A DNA stretch of 64,000 nt from Candidatus Babelota bacterium (GTDB taxonomy: Bacteria > Babelota > Babeliae > Babelales > Vermiphilaceae). The first letter of the stretch is position 1, and the number at the start of each line of letters is the position of its first letter. Below are positions 9,503-19,052 of the stretch, piece by piece. Made by a program: the position numbers and the translations under genes. A model generated the notes under the pieces. It worked only from the letters and a program-made list of their open reading frames with translations. It was not told where the DNA came from and ran no database searches. Location: NCBI GenBank assembly GCA_029262555.1, contig JAJCZE010000008.1, forward strand, positions 82,797 through 146,796, given 5' to 3'.

Positions 9503-11389
9503 ATGCAATCATTTTTAAGAAAAGTCTTTTCAATTGCCGCGCTAGTTTGCGTAGTAGCAGTTGAAGCAAATACGGTTACCCCTACACTGGTGTACCGCTC
9601 TCAAGGATTTCATGGTGATCGTCAAAGAAATGTGGGCGAAGTTGGCCACATTAATCTTTACGACATGGAATCTTGGTATGGCACACTAGATATGAGCGTT
9701 GGCTACATGAGATCATTCAGATCTGATGATATCGCACGCTGTCTTTTTGGATGTGATCTTCAGTGCAATGACTGCTGCGACAGAACTATATTAGTTCAAG
9801 GGAGCCAAGTTGCAAGCCGTGACCCTAAAGCATGGTTAGCTGATTACATGTACTTGAACTGTGAGTACGACGGAAGCTTCTGCCTTGATCCAGTAATCCA
9901 AAACGTTGTTGTAGATCTTGATTTCTACCTCGGCTTGGATGAGTGGGTTAACGGTATGTACTTCAGAATATACGGCCCAATCAACTGGTCTAAATGGGAT
10001 GCGCAGCTTTGTGCAACAGATCCATCTACTGTATTAACTAATAGCTGCTCAACAGGTTACTTTACTCCATCTGGTGACGAAGTGCTTCTTGATAGTATGA
10101 CTGACTACTTCTGCGGTAAATCACCAGCTTCTATCGATGGAATCACATTCCAAGGGCTTCGATTCGGTAAACTGTCTAACTGCAGCCGAACAAGAACTGG
10201 ATTTGCAGATCTTCGTGCTGAATTAGGCTATAACTTCCTACAAGATGAAAACTATCATCTTAGTGTTGGAATGCACGTAGCTGCACCTACTGGCAATCGT
10301 CGTCGTGCTGAATATGTAATGGATCCAGTTGTTGGTAACGGCAACCATTGGGAGCTTGGTGGAACAATCCAAGGTCACTACACATTTTGGAGAAACGAAG
10401 ATGAAAGTAAGCACGTTGGGCTCTATGTAGACGCTGTGCTTTCTCACATGTTCAAAACTTCTGAGCAACGCACATTTGATCTGAAAGACAAAGACAACAG
10501 TCGCTACATGCTTGCATCTAAATTCACAAAAACAATAACAAACTCACTTGCGGGTCGTAACACTGCTGGTACGAATACTGCTGGATCAACCGCTGCAACA
10601 GCTCAGTTTGGTAACGTTTACGCTCCTGTAGCCAACTTAACAACTACAGACGTTAATGTATCGATAGGAATACAAGCTGATATCGTAGCCATGCTTAACT
10701 TCACAAGTGGAGCATTCTCATTTGATCTTGGTTACAACTACTGGGGACGCAGCTGCGAAGACATTAGCTGCCCTGTAGTATGCGATCCATGCAATAAAGA
10801 CAACTTATACCTATCTGCAAACAAAGACGTATGGGCGCTTAAAGGTGATGCTCGTATGTTTGGTTTCGCTGGTGCTGCTGATGTTGCTACTGGACTTACT
10901 GCTGATGCTCCTCAAGCGCTTTCAGCAACGCAAAGCAAAGCAAACATCTATGGCGGAACAAATGCTACTGTTGTAGACACTACGCTTACAAATGTAGCGC
11001 TTCAAAACGGTGGAGTTGATAACGCTCAGTTTGCTATCGCTGGTACTGACGCTGTTCGCTTAATCCATACTCCTCTTTCTGAAGGTGGATTCAACCTTGA
11101 TACAAACCAAATTAAAACATCAATCCAACCAGTATTTCTAAACAGCGGCGACATCGCGCTTCAAGAAACTAAAGGCCAATCACACAAAGTGTTTGCTCAC
11201 TTGAGCTACACTATGGATCGTGATAACTGGATTCCGTACCTTGGTATTGGTGGATCTGGTGAATTCGGACAAAACGATAATGACTGCTGCGACAGTGACT
11301 GCGACACGACTCCGACCTGCAGTAACTGCCTCAAATGCTCATTATCTCAATGGTCTGTATGGGTTAAAGGTGGAGTATCCTTTAACTAA
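9503..11389 (+). CDS. major outer-membrane-type exported protein, paralogue 2
   Basis: Second tandem paralogue, 628 aa, very close to paralogue 1 throughout. The ATG at 9503 is preferred over an in-frame GTG at 9494 because AAAAGGAG lies about 8 bases upstream of the ATG. Signal peptide MQSFLRKVFSIAALVCVVA. It carries the same conserved blocks and Cys clusters, and ends SVWVKGGVSFN. Between bases 9806 and 9967 it matches paralogue 1 (7661-7822) with a single mismatch by eye, whereas neighbouring stretches are nearer 80-85%, suggesting gene conversion. High-expression codon preference as in paralogue 1. It has its own upstream region and the same two-terminator arrangement, so it is probably an independent transcription unit. 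Confidence 0.8.
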   Translation: MQSFLRKVFSIAALVCVVAVEANTVTPTLVYRSQGFHGDRQRNVGEVGHINLYDMESWYGTLDMSVGYMRSFRSDDIARCLFGCDLQCNDCCDRTILVQGSQVASRDPKAWLADYMYLNCEYDGSFCLDPVIQNVVVDLDFYLGLDEWVNGMYFRIYGPINWSKWDAQLCATDPSTVLTNSCSTGYFTPSGDEVLLDSMTDYFCGKSPASIDGITFQGLRFGKLSNCSRTRTGFADLRAELGYNFLQDENYHLSVGMHVAAPTGNRRRAEYVMDPVVGNGNHWELGGTIQGHYTFWRNEDESKHVGLYVDAVLSHMFKTSEQRTFDLKDKDNSRYMLASKFTKTITNSLAGRNTAGTNTAGSTAATAQFGNVYAPVANLTTTDVNVSIGIQADIVAMLNFTSGAFSFDLGYNYWGRSCEDISCPVVCDPCNKDNLYLSANKDVWALKGDARMFGFAGAADVATGLTADAPQALSATQSKANIYGGTNATVVDTTLTNVALQNGGVDNAQFAIAGTDAVRLIHTPLSEGGFNLDTNQIKTSIQPVFLNSGDIALQETKGQSHKVFAHLSYTMDRDNWIPYLGIGGSGEFGQNDNDCCDSDCDTTPTCSNCLKCSLSQWSVWVKGGVSFN

Positions 11390-11399
11390 TAAGACTTTC

Positions 11400-11439
11400 A
11401 AATTTGAAGAAAGGGGCGCGCCTCTTTCTTCAAATTTTT
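11400..11439 (+). terminator. intrinsic terminator 1 after OMP paralogue 2
   Basis: Arms 11400-11416 and 11421-11437 with loop CGCG and a T run. Same architecture as after paralogue 1, but the stem bases have changed on both sides, i.e. compensatory change. Confidence 0.9.
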
Positions 11440-11471
11440 ATATACATCCGGCAAAGCACTTATAGTAACGC

Positions 11472-11504
11472 AAAAAGGCCTGATTATAATCAGGCCTTTT
11501 TTTT
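11472..11504 (+). terminator. intrinsic terminator 2 after OMP paralogue 2
   Basis: Near-perfect palindrome with stem AAAAAGGCCTGAT, loop TATA and eight T's downstream. Confidence 0.9.
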
Positions 11505-11560
11505 AAATACCAATAAATAAACCGTTCTAGCGCTTGTAATGGATATCCATCACAAATGTA

Positions 11561-11589
11561 TTGCTTTTTTTCTCTGCAGCTTATATACA
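11561..11589 (+). promoter_or_regulatory. candidate promoter of OMP paralogue 3
   Basis: TTGCTT at 11561-11566, 17-base spacer, TATACA at 11584-11589. The gene starts at 11652 after AAAAGGAG. Confidence 0.4.
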
Positions 11590-11651
11590 CTAGTATAGTA
11601 ATGAGTAATGATGGTACTGTTTATTGAAACATATTAAAAGGAGTAGCTTGT

Positions 11652-13616
11652 ATGAATCACAAGTCATTATTTACACTTGTCTTACTGAGTTGTATGGCAT
11701 CAGTGTATGCCGCACGAGACGTAACGCCAACGATTGTTAATAGATCTCAAGGAAGAGATGGCGCGTGGAAGTTAGCAGGGCTTACAGACAAAATTCACCT
11801 CAACAGTGAGGAAGAGTCAACGTATGTAAACTTCAATTCAAATCTCGCTTACGCTCAAAGCTTTAGAGCTAATCGACTTGCAGAATGTCTTTTTGGTGAC
11901 GACTTGGTAGGATGTAACTCAATCAGAATTCAGGGTTCTGACGTTGCTAATAGAGATGCAAATGCATGGCTTGCTGATTACTTCTACCTTCCTTCAGACT
12001 ACGATTCAGACTTCTCAATTAATCCAAAAATCACATCTGGCCTTGCAAACTTAGACCTGTATGTTGGCCTTGATGGATGGGTTGATGGCATGTACTTACG
12101 AGTACACGGCCCAATCGTTTGGTCTAAATGGGATCTTAAATTCAACGAACTGTGCGATCAAAACTTCACCAACTCACACCGCGAAGGGTACTTCACGTGG
12201 GATGGTATGAGCAACGATCAGCTTCTTGAGACATTCGGTGATTATGCTCGAGGTGGAGCTCCATTAAACACATCTGGTTTTGATGGCGCGCAAACTGATC
12301 AAAATGATATCGGTGTAGCATTCCAAGGCCTTAACTATGCGAAAATGGAACGCTGCTCACGCTCACGTACTGGTTTTGCAGATCTTCGATTTGAACTTGG
12401 GTACGACATGCTTTCTTGCGAAGATTACCACTTTGGTATGAACCTACAGGTTGCTGCTCCTACTGGTAGCCGTCGTCAAGCTGAGTTCGCATTCGATCCA
12501 ACAATCGGTAACGGAAATCACTGGGAAATCGGTGGTGGTTTAACTGCTCACTACACTGCATGGAGATGCGAAGCTGAAGATAAATCTGTAAGTCTTTATC
12601 TTGATGCAAGCTTCACTCACATGAACAATGCTAAAGAGCAAAGAACATTTGATCTTAAATGCCGCCCAAATAGCAGATACATGCTTGCAGAAAAAATGGG
12701 AACTCCTACAAACTTCCTTCGCGCAGGAACTACAACAACCGCAGCAGGAAGCACTACAGTTCCAGTAAAACAATTTAAAGGTGTATTTGCACCGGTTGCT
12801 AACCTAACTACTGTAGATGTTCACGTTCGTGCAAACATACAAACTGACATCGCACTGATGGTTAACTACACAAGCAACAACTGGGGCTTTGATCTCGGGT
12901 ATGATTTCTGGGCACGTAGCTCTGAAAAAATCTCCCTTCCATCAACTCCAACTAAAGATTGCTGCCCAAGCCTGTGCACAATGGACAAAAACCAGTGGGC
13001 TCTAAAAGGTGATGCTGCAGTATTTGGATTTATGTCTGCACAATCAGGTAACACTGGTGCAGGGCAGTTGAACCAAAACGATCCTGTTGCATTATCTGCA
13101 ACACAATGCGGTGCTACTATCCATAAAGGTACAAACGCTGCTGCTGATGTAGCAGATTGCACTGGTAACGATATGTTGCAAAACTGCGGTATCGATAACC
13201 CACAATTTGCATATGGTCGCGGAACAAGTACTGGTGGCGGTAACAACGATCAACTTCTTGTGCACGGACTCAACCTTACTGCAGATTCTGATGCAATCAA
13301 AACCTCAGTACAGCCACTATTCATCAACTGCTGCGATATCAACTTCCAACGCACTAAAGGTATTTCTCACAAAGTATTTGGTAACGTAAACTACACGTGG
13401 GAAATGGATGGATGGTCTCCATACTTCGGCGCGGGTGCATCAGGTGAATTTGCAAGCAGATCTTGCGATGATGACTGCTGCTGCACTGACGGTCCAGTAT
13501 GTAGTGATGCATCATGTGCAGATACATGCTGCGACATTGAAGATTCTCCAAATAGCTTGAAATGCGCTCTATCTGAGTGGAGAGTATGGCTACAAGGTGG
13601 TATCAGCTTCGACTAA
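11652..13616 (+). CDS. outer-membrane-type exported protein, paralogue 3
   Basis: Third tandem paralogue, 654 aa, the longest. Signal peptide MNHKSLFTLVLLSCMASVYA. It shares the family blocks (GSDVANRDA, APTGSRRQAEF, GNGNHWEIGGG, QRTFDLK, APVANLTT, IKTSVQPLF, TKGISHKVF) but is clearly diverged from paralogues 1 and 2. It has an expanded Cys-rich segment near residues 605-635 with CCC and CxxxCC patterns just before the terminal strands; the protein ends WRVWLQGGISFD. Codons still favour AAC/TAC/GAC, so it probably belongs to the highly expressed subset. It has its own promoter candidate and terminator. The Cys pattern suggests disulfide cross-linking in the envelope, by analogy with chlamydial outer-membrane complexes; this is inference. 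Confidence 0.8.
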   Translation: MNHKSLFTLVLLSCMASVYAARDVTPTIVNRSQGRDGAWKLAGLTDKIHLNSEEESTYVNFNSNLAYAQSFRANRLAECLFGDDLVGCNSIRIQGSDVANRDANAWLADYFYLPSDYDSDFSINPKITSGLANLDLYVGLDGWVDGMYLRVHGPIVWSKWDLKFNELCDQNFTNSHREGYFTWDGMSNDQLLETFGDYARGGAPLNTSGFDGAQTDQNDIGVAFQGLNYAKMERCSRSRTGFADLRFELGYDMLSCEDYHFGMNLQVAAPTGSRRQAEFAFDPTIGNGNHWEIGGGLTAHYTAWRCEAEDKSVSLYLDASFTHMNNAKEQRTFDLKCRPNSRYMLAEKMGTPTNFLRAGTTTTAAGSTTVPVKQFKGVFAPVANLTTVDVHVRANIQTDIALMVNYTSNNWGFDLGYDFWARSSEKISLPSTPTKDCCPSLCTMDKNQWALKGDAAVFGFMSAQSGNTGAGQLNQNDPVALSATQCGATIHKGTNAAADVADCTGNDMLQNCGIDNPQFAYGRGTSTGGGNNDQLLVHGLNLTADSDAIKTSVQPLFINCCDINFQRTKGISHKVFGNVNYTWEMDGWSPYFGAGASGEFASRSCDDDCCCTDGPVCSDASCADTCCDIEDSPNSLKCALSEWRVWLQGGISFD

Positions 13617-13633
13617 TAGTCGTTGTAGAAAAT

Positions 13634-13668
13634 AAAAAAGAGGTCCGATTATTCGGGCCTCTTTTTTT
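13634..13668 (+). terminator. intrinsic terminator after OMP paralogue 3
   Basis: Stem AAAAAGAGGTCCGA pairing with TTCGGGCCTCTTTTT (one G-U), short loop, T run to 13668. Confidence 0.9.
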
Positions 13669-13749
13669 GGTATATTGCCTTTTGTGCTCATACGAAGTAT
13701 ATCTAAATGAGAAAAAGGAATCAGCTTGTCCGTACAAAAGGAGTATACT

Positions 13750-15564
13750 ATGATGCATCGCACCACACTCACCTTTCTTATAACACTCACGCTTTGCGCT
13801 ACTTTTTACACCGCTCACTCTGCAATAACTCCCTACTTTTCGATTCGATCTCAAGGACTCAATACGCCGCGCCATCTGAGCGGTATCATACAAAAAATAT
13901 TTGTCCCGCATGATGAACCACTTGCAGGCACGTTTTCCGCTGCACTTGCATATGATCGATCTTTTGATCATAAAAGTATCACTGAGTGCTTATTTGGAAA
14001 CTCCTGCTGCCCTACCATAACCATCTCAGGAAGCCAGGTAGCCGATCGAGAAAATACAGACTGGCTTGCTGATTATTTTTATCTCCCTACAGACTTTAAA
14101 AGCAGCCTTTCTTTTAAACCACGCATAGATAATGTATTACTCGATCTCAATTTTTATATTGATCTTAATGAATGGGCAGACGGACTCTATGTTGCTGCGT
14201 ATGCACCAATCGTTCATACGCGCTGGGATCTGAATATGTGTGAAACTATTGATATGAAAGGGACTAATAGCCACGCTCCCGGATACTTCACGCCTGATAC
14301 ATTGCAACGAAATGATTTACTCAATAACTTTACTGAGTATGCTGCAGGCTGCATTACTGGCCCGATAGAACAAACCGTTGGAAGTGAAACTTTCAGTATT
14401 ACCATGTCTCGCCTTAATCAGGCACGCATCAGCCAGACAAGTTTGAATCAAACTCGTGCAGCAGATCTACGCATTGTAATTGGATATGACGCACTGCGCA
14501 CTGATCGATGTTTATTTGGATTTCAAGGTCTTATCGCTGCCCCTACTGGCAATCGCCCGAAAGGTAACTATCTCTTTGAGCCGATTATTGGAAATGGGCA
14601 CCATTGGGAATTGGGCGGCGCCTTGCAAGCAAACAGCATCGCATGGCGATCAAACGATGAGCACAAACAACTCATTCTTACTGCAAATCTCAGCCTTACG
14701 CACCTCTTTAGTTCTCGTCAAAAACGCACCTTTGATTTAAAAGGAAAACCATTCAGTCGCTATATGCTCATTGAGCGTCTCGGGACTCCGATACAAAGTA
14801 ATCTCAAAGGCGATGGTGTAACGCCATCGGCACAATTTAAAAATGAATTTACTCCCGTTGCAAACCTTTCAAATCTTTCAGTTGATGTAAGCGCAACACT
14901 ACAAGCAGAGTTTACTGCAATGCTCACATTTGCCTCGCGCAAATGCAGCTGGGATTTTGGATACAATTTCTGGGGACGTACCTGCGAAAAAATAAGCCTG
15001 CGAGATATCACCCCATTTGATAATAATACTAAATGGGCACTCAAAGGTGATGCGCATGTTTTTGGATTTGATCGTGGCGCTGCAGGCGCAGGGCCATTGG
15101 TAGGAGCAGTTCCCCTTTCTGCTACCGAACGAAAAGCTACAATTGAGACCGGAACAAATTTTATTTCGGGAGCCACAGTCGCACAAGCTATCTTAAATCC
15201 TCGCGTAGATAATCCACAAAATGCAACTGGAGATGCATCAGGAGGCGCAAGTAATAATCCATTAAGCGCACAGCCCGATGCTGCATCACTTACCATTCAA
15301 ACCTCCATTAATCCCGTATTTATTAGCGCGTGTGATATCGATGTATGCGAACAACGAACAAAAGGAATGTCTAGCAAACTGTTTACTCACTTGAGTTATA
15401 CCTGGGCAGATCAAGATCGTTGGATCCCTTATCTTGGCATTGGTGGTGAAGCTGAATTTGCACACAACTCAAATGATCACTGCGATGATTCTTGTAAGGA
15501 TTCATGCTTTGCATGTGCCCTGTCTCAATGGGGAGTGTGGCTTAAGGGCGGTATAACATTCTAA
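13750..15564 (+). CDS. outer-membrane-type exported protein, paralogue 4
   Basis: Fourth paralogue, 604 aa from the ATG at 13750, which has AAAAGGAG six bases upstream; an upstream frame extension lacks a ribosome site. Signal peptide MMHRTTLTFLITLTLCATFY, cleaved after HSA. Family blocks include GSQVADREN, APTGNRPKGNY, GNGHHWELGGA, KRTFDLKGKPFSRYM, PVANLSN, WGRTCEKI and ALSQWGVWLKGGITF at the end. It has fewer Cys than paralogues 1-3. Codon use switches here to AAT/TAT/TTT-rich, like the genome background, implying lower expression. Paralogue 5 starts ten bases after its stop, so 4 and 5 form an operon. Confidence 0.8.
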   Translation: MMHRTTLTFLITLTLCATFYTAHSAITPYFSIRSQGLNTPRHLSGIIQKIFVPHDEPLAGTFSAALAYDRSFDHKSITECLFGNSCCPTITISGSQVADRENTDWLADYFYLPTDFKSSLSFKPRIDNVLLDLNFYIDLNEWADGLYVAAYAPIVHTRWDLNMCETIDMKGTNSHAPGYFTPDTLQRNDLLNNFTEYAAGCITGPIEQTVGSETFSITMSRLNQARISQTSLNQTRAADLRIVIGYDALRTDRCLFGFQGLIAAPTGNRPKGNYLFEPIIGNGHHWELGGALQANSIAWRSNDEHKQLILTANLSLTHLFSSRQKRTFDLKGKPFSRYMLIERLGTPIQSNLKGDGVTPSAQFKNEFTPVANLSNLSVDVSATLQAEFTAMLTFASRKCSWDFGYNFWGRTCEKISLRDITPFDNNTKWALKGDAHVFGFDRGAAGAGPLVGAVPLSATERKATIETGTNFISGATVAQAILNPRVDNPQNATGDASGGASNNPLSAQPDAASLTIQTSINPVFISACDIDVCEQRTKGMSSKLFTHLSYTWADQDRWIPYLGIGGEAEFAHNSNDHCDDSCKDSCFACALSQWGVWLKGGITF

Positions 15565-15574
15565 GGGCATGCAT

Positions 15575-17350
15575 ATGATAAAATATTTGATGCTTCTTTT
15601 ATTACTCTGCGTTTCAAATCTGTTTGCAGATAAACGAGTAATTACAACCATCATGCCCCATTCTCCGGCAATCAATGCTGCGCGAGAGCTTGCTGGCTGG
15701 CAAGATTTTGTAAATATATCAGAAACAAAAGGACTGCATGGTGCCTTTGCAATTACTCCAGAATTTACGCTTTCATTTCGCCCCGAGCGCATTGCACAAT
15801 GCTTTTTTGGGGATGCAATATTAAAGTGTGCAAATACATTACATATTGTAGGAAGTCAAAAAGAACGAGTTGATGCGGATTGGCTCGCAGATTATTTTGG
15901 ACTCCCAACCGATTATGAAAGCCGTGTGCACTTTGATCCACGCGTTGCACAAGCGCTTGTTGATTTTGATCTTCAGCTTGAATGGAACCATTTCTATGCA
16001 CGTATTCATGCGCCAATTGCACACGCTCGATGGGATTTAAATATGTGCGAAACGTTCGTTTCCACAGGCACGACTGGATATGATCCAGGATACTTTAATG
16101 CAGACGGCATTGAACGCGCACAGCTCGTTGATAATTTCACCTCATTCATTATGGGGTGTGATGCGCCGCAAGCTGATAACGTCACATTTCAAACATTAAA
16201 ACATGCAAAAATGGGATGCCGCCAAGATCTCACAAAGGTCTCTGATGTGCAAATCGCATTGGGTTATAATATATTGCAAAAAAAACGATACCATCTTGGT
16301 TTTAATCTGCGCTGTTCTATCCCGACCGGCAATCGCCCAACTGGGCAATATTTATTTGAGCCTATTATAGGGAATGGCCACCATTGGGAACTCGGAGGCG
16401 GCCTTTCAACGCATTATATTGTTTGGAAAAATGAAGAAACGCGCGAGCATGCAGGACTTTATTTTGATATGAATATTACGCATCTTTTTTCAGCTAGCCA
16501 AAAGCGATCATTTGATTTGTGCGGGAGTCACAATAGCCGATACATGCTGGCGCATAAACTCACCCCTACGATTACACACAATCTACGCGGCATTGTAGAT
16601 GGGCAACAAACTACCCCTACCGCGCAGTACGATAATGAAGTGAGCACGATCGCCAATCTTACCACCCTTCCTATAAAAGTAAGCGCATCGCTTCAAGTAG
16701 ATCTTGCGGTGATGATTGGATATACGCAACGGAGAAATAGCTGGGGATTTGGATATGGATTCTGGGGCAGAAGTTGCGAAGATATCTGCCTATGTGGCAA
16801 CACACCATTCGATACGCAGCTCTGGGCAGTGAAAGGTGATGCACAGCTTTTTGGCTTTGCAAATGATGGGCTCGAAACTCCTATTGCACTTTCTGCAACG
16901 CAACGAAACGCTACCGTTAAACGAGGAAAGAATACCAACCAAACCGGTGCAACTACGCAGCTTTTAATTGCACAAGCCAAACGAAATGAAAAAATAGATA
17001 ATCCTGCATCCGCAATCGCCGATCCAAATGGAGATAGCACGTTTGAAACGGTAGTAACGCTGCCAAGTGGGGTACAGCAAATCAATACTTCAATTCAGCC
17101 GATTATTCTGACAACGAATGATATTGATATAAATAGCGCACGCACACGAGCAAGCGCACATAAAATTTTTGGCCACTTCAACCACATTATAAAGCGTAAT
17201 CATTCCACTCCATATATAGGACTTGGTGCTGAAATTGAATTTGGACAAGGCGCGGTATGTGATCGATTTGTGTCGGCTGGAAATCCACCCTGCGTAAATA
17301 CAGCACTTTCTTTTTGGGCTGTTTGGCTTAAAGGCGGAATCGCATTTTAA
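15575..17350 (+). CDS. outer-membrane-type exported protein, paralogue 5
   Basis: Fifth paralogue, 591 aa. I choose the ATG at 15575 (MIKYLMLLLLLCVSNLFA) over one two codons earlier, because AAGGG then lies about 7 bases upstream. Conserved blocks: IPTGNRPTGQY, GNGHHWELGGG, KRSFDLCGSHNSRYMLA, WGRSCEDICL and LSFWAVWLKGGIAF. It is closest to paralogue 4 in the GNGHHWELGG segment and in the NMCET motif near residue 155. Few Cys, background codon use. It lies ten bases after paralogue 4 with no terminator between, so it is cotranscribed. No clear terminator is seen after it. Confidence 0.8.
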   Translation: MIKYLMLLLLLCVSNLFADKRVITTIMPHSPAINAARELAGWQDFVNISETKGLHGAFAITPEFTLSFRPERIAQCFFGDAILKCANTLHIVGSQKERVDADWLADYFGLPTDYESRVHFDPRVAQALVDFDLQLEWNHFYARIHAPIAHARWDLNMCETFVSTGTTGYDPGYFNADGIERAQLVDNFTSFIMGCDAPQADNVTFQTLKHAKMGCRQDLTKVSDVQIALGYNILQKKRYHLGFNLRCSIPTGNRPTGQYLFEPIIGNGHHWELGGGLSTHYIVWKNEETREHAGLYFDMNITHLFSASQKRSFDLCGSHNSRYMLAHKLTPTITHNLRGIVDGQQTTPTAQYDNEVSTIANLTTLPIKVSASLQVDLAVMIGYTQRRNSWGFGYGFWGRSCEDICLCGNTPFDTQLWAVKGDAQLFGFANDGLETPIALSATQRNATVKRGKNTNQTGATTQLLIAQAKRNEKIDNPASAIADPNGDSTFETVVTLPSGVQQINTSIQPIILTTNDIDINSARTRASAHKIFGHFNHIIKRNHSTPYIGLGAEIEFGQGAVCDRFVSAGNPPCVNTALSFWAVWLKGGIAF

Positions 17351-17421
17351 AAACAAAACATTGCGTTCTATCTTTTTAAATTCCTATCTTATGAATGTAA
17401 AAAGATACAAAGGAGACAATT

Positions 17422-18975
17422 ATGAAAAAACTCATACTACTTGCACTCGCCTTGCCAAGCATAGCACTTGCAAACAGCAAATTCTTGCAAGGTATCTCCT
17501 TTTTTAGCCCCCGATCTCAATCCGTTGATCTTGTACGCTATCAAACAGGGTCGCACCCTTATACACACCTTGCTGATGCAAACGGTATCAATGGGCTCGT
17601 GCAAATAACACCCGAATACAAACGCTCATATAAATCAAATAGAATCTCACAAGCGCTTTTTGGCACCGATCGATTATTTGTTTCTGGAAGCCAAGTAGAA
17701 ACGCGTGATCCCAATGCAATCTTAGCAGATTACTTTGGTCTTTCTCCTGCATTTCAAAGTGAAGTATGCCTCAATCCGCAAATCAAAAATTTAATATGGA
17801 CGTTTTCTGGATATATCGGCTTTGATAACTGGGTGCCTGGGCTGTATGCTGCAATTCATGCACCCGTAGTATGGACAAAATGGGATTTCAAAATAGACGA
17901 AACTATTTTCAATAATGGATCCGATACGCCGTTTCCGGAATTTTATATGGATAGCACAAAAACAAATCCCGCCTACGGATCATTTAAAAATGCGCTCAAG
18001 GGAAATAAAACATTCGGACAAATGACCAACAAATGGGATTTTGCACGAGTATGCGGCGCACAAACAAAATCCGGCCTTTCCGACCTTCTCATGATCCTGG
18101 GATACGATTTTATTTCAACTGAAAATGGATATGCTGGGTTTAACCTCCGTCTTTCAGCGCCCACTGGTAGTCGTCCCGATGGCCGATTCTTTTTTGAGCC
18201 CATCGTAGGTAATGGCAAACATTGGGAATTGGGTGGTGGTTTTTCTGGACGTGCACTCTTATGGGAAGCGGATGGAATTCAAGAGCTTTCACTTTTTGGT
18301 GATTTAAACCTTACTCACCTTTTTAAAACATGCCAAGTACGCACGTTTGATTTTTGCGAAAATGGATTTGGAAGCCGTTATATTTTGTTAAAAGAATTTG
18401 AAGATGGTAACTATACCGGCACGCTCACTCCCGCATTAAATGTCACCAGCCTGTGCTGCGATGTATCAATTGGCGTGCAAATGGAATTCCTTGCAATGTT
18501 TGGCTACACCAATCGAGGATTTGAATTTGATATCGGATATAATGGATGGCTGAGAAGCCATGAAAATATTTCATTACGGGAATGCATTCCCGATAATAGA
18601 TACGGTTTTAAAGGAATCCAGGATGCCACTGATTCATTCGGCAATCCAAGCAACCTCACTCAACAATGCGCAACGCTCCATGGCAACCTCTTTTCCAATC
18701 AAGGGGACGTAGCAGATGAAGATTCGCCACAATTTATTCGTACGAGCGATCTTGATCTTGAATCTGCTGCATCAGAACTGGTACTCACGCATAAATTGTT
18801 TTACTACTTTGGATACGGCTGGCAAGAAAGTGATGATGATCATTTTGTGCCTTACCTTGGCTTTGGTTCATCAGTAGAATTTGAAGGAATTAACGATCCC
18901 GATGTAAAACAACCGAATAGAAACACACTTGCGCAATGGAGCTTCTGGCTGCACGCCGGGTGCGCTTTTAGATAA
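17422..18975 (+). CDS. outer-membrane-type exported protein, paralogue 6 (short, divergent)
   Basis: Sixth and most divergent paralogue, 517 aa. Signal peptide MKKLILLALALPSIALA, with AAAGGAG upstream. The family core is still evident: GSQVETRDPNAILADYFGL, APTGSRPDGRF, VGNGKHWELGGG, VRTFDFCENGFGSRY, and the terminal LAQWSFWLHAGCAFR, where the last strand ends in Phe-Arg rather than Phe. It lacks the roughly 100-residue Thr/Ala-rich region found between the RYMLA and FGF blocks of paralogues 1-3. Background codon use. It lies 71 bases after paralogue 5, possibly the end of the same transcript. Confidence 0.75.
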   Translation: MKKLILLALALPSIALANSKFLQGISFFSPRSQSVDLVRYQTGSHPYTHLADANGINGLVQITPEYKRSYKSNRISQALFGTDRLFVSGSQVETRDPNAILADYFGLSPAFQSEVCLNPQIKNLIWTFSGYIGFDNWVPGLYAAIHAPVVWTKWDFKIDETIFNNGSDTPFPEFYMDSTKTNPAYGSFKNALKGNKTFGQMTNKWDFARVCGAQTKSGLSDLLMILGYDFISTENGYAGFNLRLSAPTGSRPDGRFFFEPIVGNGKHWELGGGFSGRALLWEADGIQELSLFGDLNLTHLFKTCQVRTFDFCENGFGSRYILLKEFEDGNYTGTLTPALNVTSLCCDVSIGVQMEFLAMFGYTNRGFEFDIGYNGWLRSHENISLRECIPDNRYGFKGIQDATDSFGNPSNLTQQCATLHGNLFSNQGDVADEDSPQFIRTSDLDLESAASELVLTHKLFYYFGYGWQESDDDHFVPYLGFGSSVEFEGINDPDVKQPNRNTLAQWSFWLHAGCAFR

Positions 18976-19052
18976 CCCACTCAATTGCAAAAAAATCCCC
19001 TTTTGGCATACTGAATACACAATATGCATCATCTACTTCAAAAGGATTATTC

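Noticed and set aside
12866..13246. 126-codon frame antisense to OMP paralogue 3
   Set aside because: A shadow of the real gene's codon pattern, with no signal peptide or motif.
14760..15296. 178-codon open frame antisense to OMP paralogue 4
   Set aside because: It lies wholly inside a well-supported gene, has no ribosome site and reads as low-complexity shadow sequence.
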